NCBI GenBank assembly: GCA_937900305.1
Contig: CALCCV010000472.1
Location: 1 to 23,626, forward strand
DNA: 23,626 bases
Source of the DNA: an uncultured Pseudobdellovibrionaceae bacterium
GTDB taxonomy: Bacteria; Bdellovibrionota; Bdellovibrionia; Bdellovibrionales; Bdellovibrionaceae
Direction: 5' to 3'
Positions 23,286-23,626 of the stretch are shown one piece after another. The translations under genes and the position numbers were made by a program. How positions within the stretch are numbered: position 1 is the stretch's first letter; the number at the start of each line of letters is the position of its first letter. Below the pieces are notes generated by a model. It searched no databases and was not told the DNA's origin. It saw only the letters and a list, made by a program, of their open reading frames with translations.

Positions 23286-23471
23286 ATGAAGTTAAAGGCC
23301 CTTTTTGACTCTTTTTGTAGTTCGCGGTTGGGAAAGTTATTTTCTATTCTTGTCGTATTGCTTCTCATCTTCCGAGCCGCCCTTCCCGAAATTCTAAAAG
23401 TGCAAATCAACAAACAGCTGACCGGAAAGTTTCTTGATGTCGGCGAGAGTATCCATGGCGTTCGCTCCTGA
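23286..23471 (+). pseudogene. Probable remnant of an AsmA/DUF748-like membrane-anchored protein gene
   Basis: A 61-codon frame starting ATG 23286 (AAGG lies directly against the ATG, a poor signal). The product has a basic start, a membrane helix LFSILVVLLLIFRAALP, then EILKVQINKQLTGKFLD. This resembles the extreme N-terminus of AsmA/DUF748-type envelope proteins, which carry a single helix followed by 'L-P-x-x-L-x-x-x-I-N-x-x-L' and then continue for hundreds of residues. Here the frame ends at TGA soon after, and no other frame continues the protein. A genuine small membrane protein is the alternative. Confidence 0.45.
23394..23456 (-). other. Minus-strand translation start with strong Shine-Dalgarno but only 20 codons
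   Basis: AGGAG (23469-23465) lies 8 nt before ATG 23456. The frame reads MDTLADIKKLSGQLFVDLHF and then TAG. An AT-rich TATTAA-like -10 and a palindrome lie upstream on the same strand. It may be the preserved start of a gene cut by recombination, a leader peptide, or chance. Confidence 0.3.
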
Positions 23472-23487
23472 TGTGGTGTTTAATATT

Positions 23488-23506
23488 TTGTGGTAGACTG
23501 TCACAA
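23488..23506. promoter_or_regulatory. 19-bp palindromic operator-like site
   Basis: TTGTGGTAGACTGTCACAA: arms TTGTG/CACAA pair perfectly around a 9-bp centre, and AG/CT inside the centre also match. It overlaps a possible extended -10 (TGGTAGACT) on the plus strand and lies about 32 bp upstream of the minus-strand ATG at 23456. The size and symmetry fit a dimeric repressor site; the regulator is unknown. Confidence 0.35.
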
Positions 23507-23626
23507 GAATTTGAACGCTGCATGAGGCTGCTTCAGGAAATCGGGCGGTACTTTTGGTCAAAGCCGTTGACCTCGTGCCGCGGTGGCTTCAAGAAGATGG
23601 GCAGGAGTTTATCGTGACGCAGAAAA

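Noticed and set aside
23524..23620. Short plus-strand ATG frame (about 31 codons) near the right edge
   Set aside because: No Shine-Dalgarno; the overlapping frame open to the edge has a more protein-like composition, though it also lacks a normal start.
1..23626. tRNA, rRNA, CRISPR arrays, complete insertion sequences
   Set aside because: Looked for on both strands by eye; no cloverleaf-like block, rRNA core sequence, regular spacer array or transposase motif was found.

Overview
The window (about 48-50 % GC, dense genes, several ATGA/GTGA overlaps) looks like chromosomal DNA from a Bdellovibrio-like bacterium (Bdellovibrionota). The main clue is FtsZ: its N-terminus (MFELEENISIGANIK...) and long Met/Pro/Gln-rich linker fit that lineage. 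Secreted c-type haem proteins, GT9-type glycosyltransferases and NtrB-like kinases also fit. The taxonomic call is an inference made without a database search.

Left part (1-4421, all minus strand): the end of the division cluster, read ftsQ -> ftsA -> ftsZ. ftsZ runs off the left edge. ftsQ has its own sigma-70-like promoter that would give a nearly leaderless mRNA. The ftsQ-ftsA spacer is filled with short direct repeats. Upstream of ftsQ, where murB/ddl genes are common, there is instead a ribosome hibernation-factor-like gene. A YheT-type alpha/beta hydrolase on the plus strand diverges from that gene.

Centre (5603-16479, all minus strand): twelve tightly packed genes that could form one transcription unit of about 11 kb. 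In transcription order they are: a TPR protein, a Maf-N-like protein, a GT9-like glycosyltransferase, a 58-residue coiled-coil-like protein (absent from usual ORF calls), a second GT9-like protein starting at TTG, an unknown 209-residue protein, a PAS-containing histidine kinase, a lone receiver protein, rsmD, coaD, a class I aminotransferase and a small secreted protein. A consensus-perfect sigma-54 promoter lies upstream of the TPR gene. Sigma-54 control plus a Maf-like/GT9/TPR set suggests protein (possibly flagellar) or surface glycosylation coupled to a two-component pair.

Right part (16744-23246): an outer-membrane beta-barrel protein (minus) with a clear intrinsic terminator; divergently, a Nudix ADP-ribose-pyrophosphatase-like gene followed by a secreted mono-haem cytochrome c; then a compact three-gene operon of secreted proteins: a thioredoxin-fold-like protein without CXXC, a beta-propeller-like protein and a di-haem cytochrome c. 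This operon is the best candidate for an uncharacterised periplasmic redox system.

Right edge (23247-23626): a broken membrane-anchored gene start (AsmA/DUF748-like), a strong but quickly terminated minus-strand start, and a 19-bp palindrome. This suggests a recombination junction.
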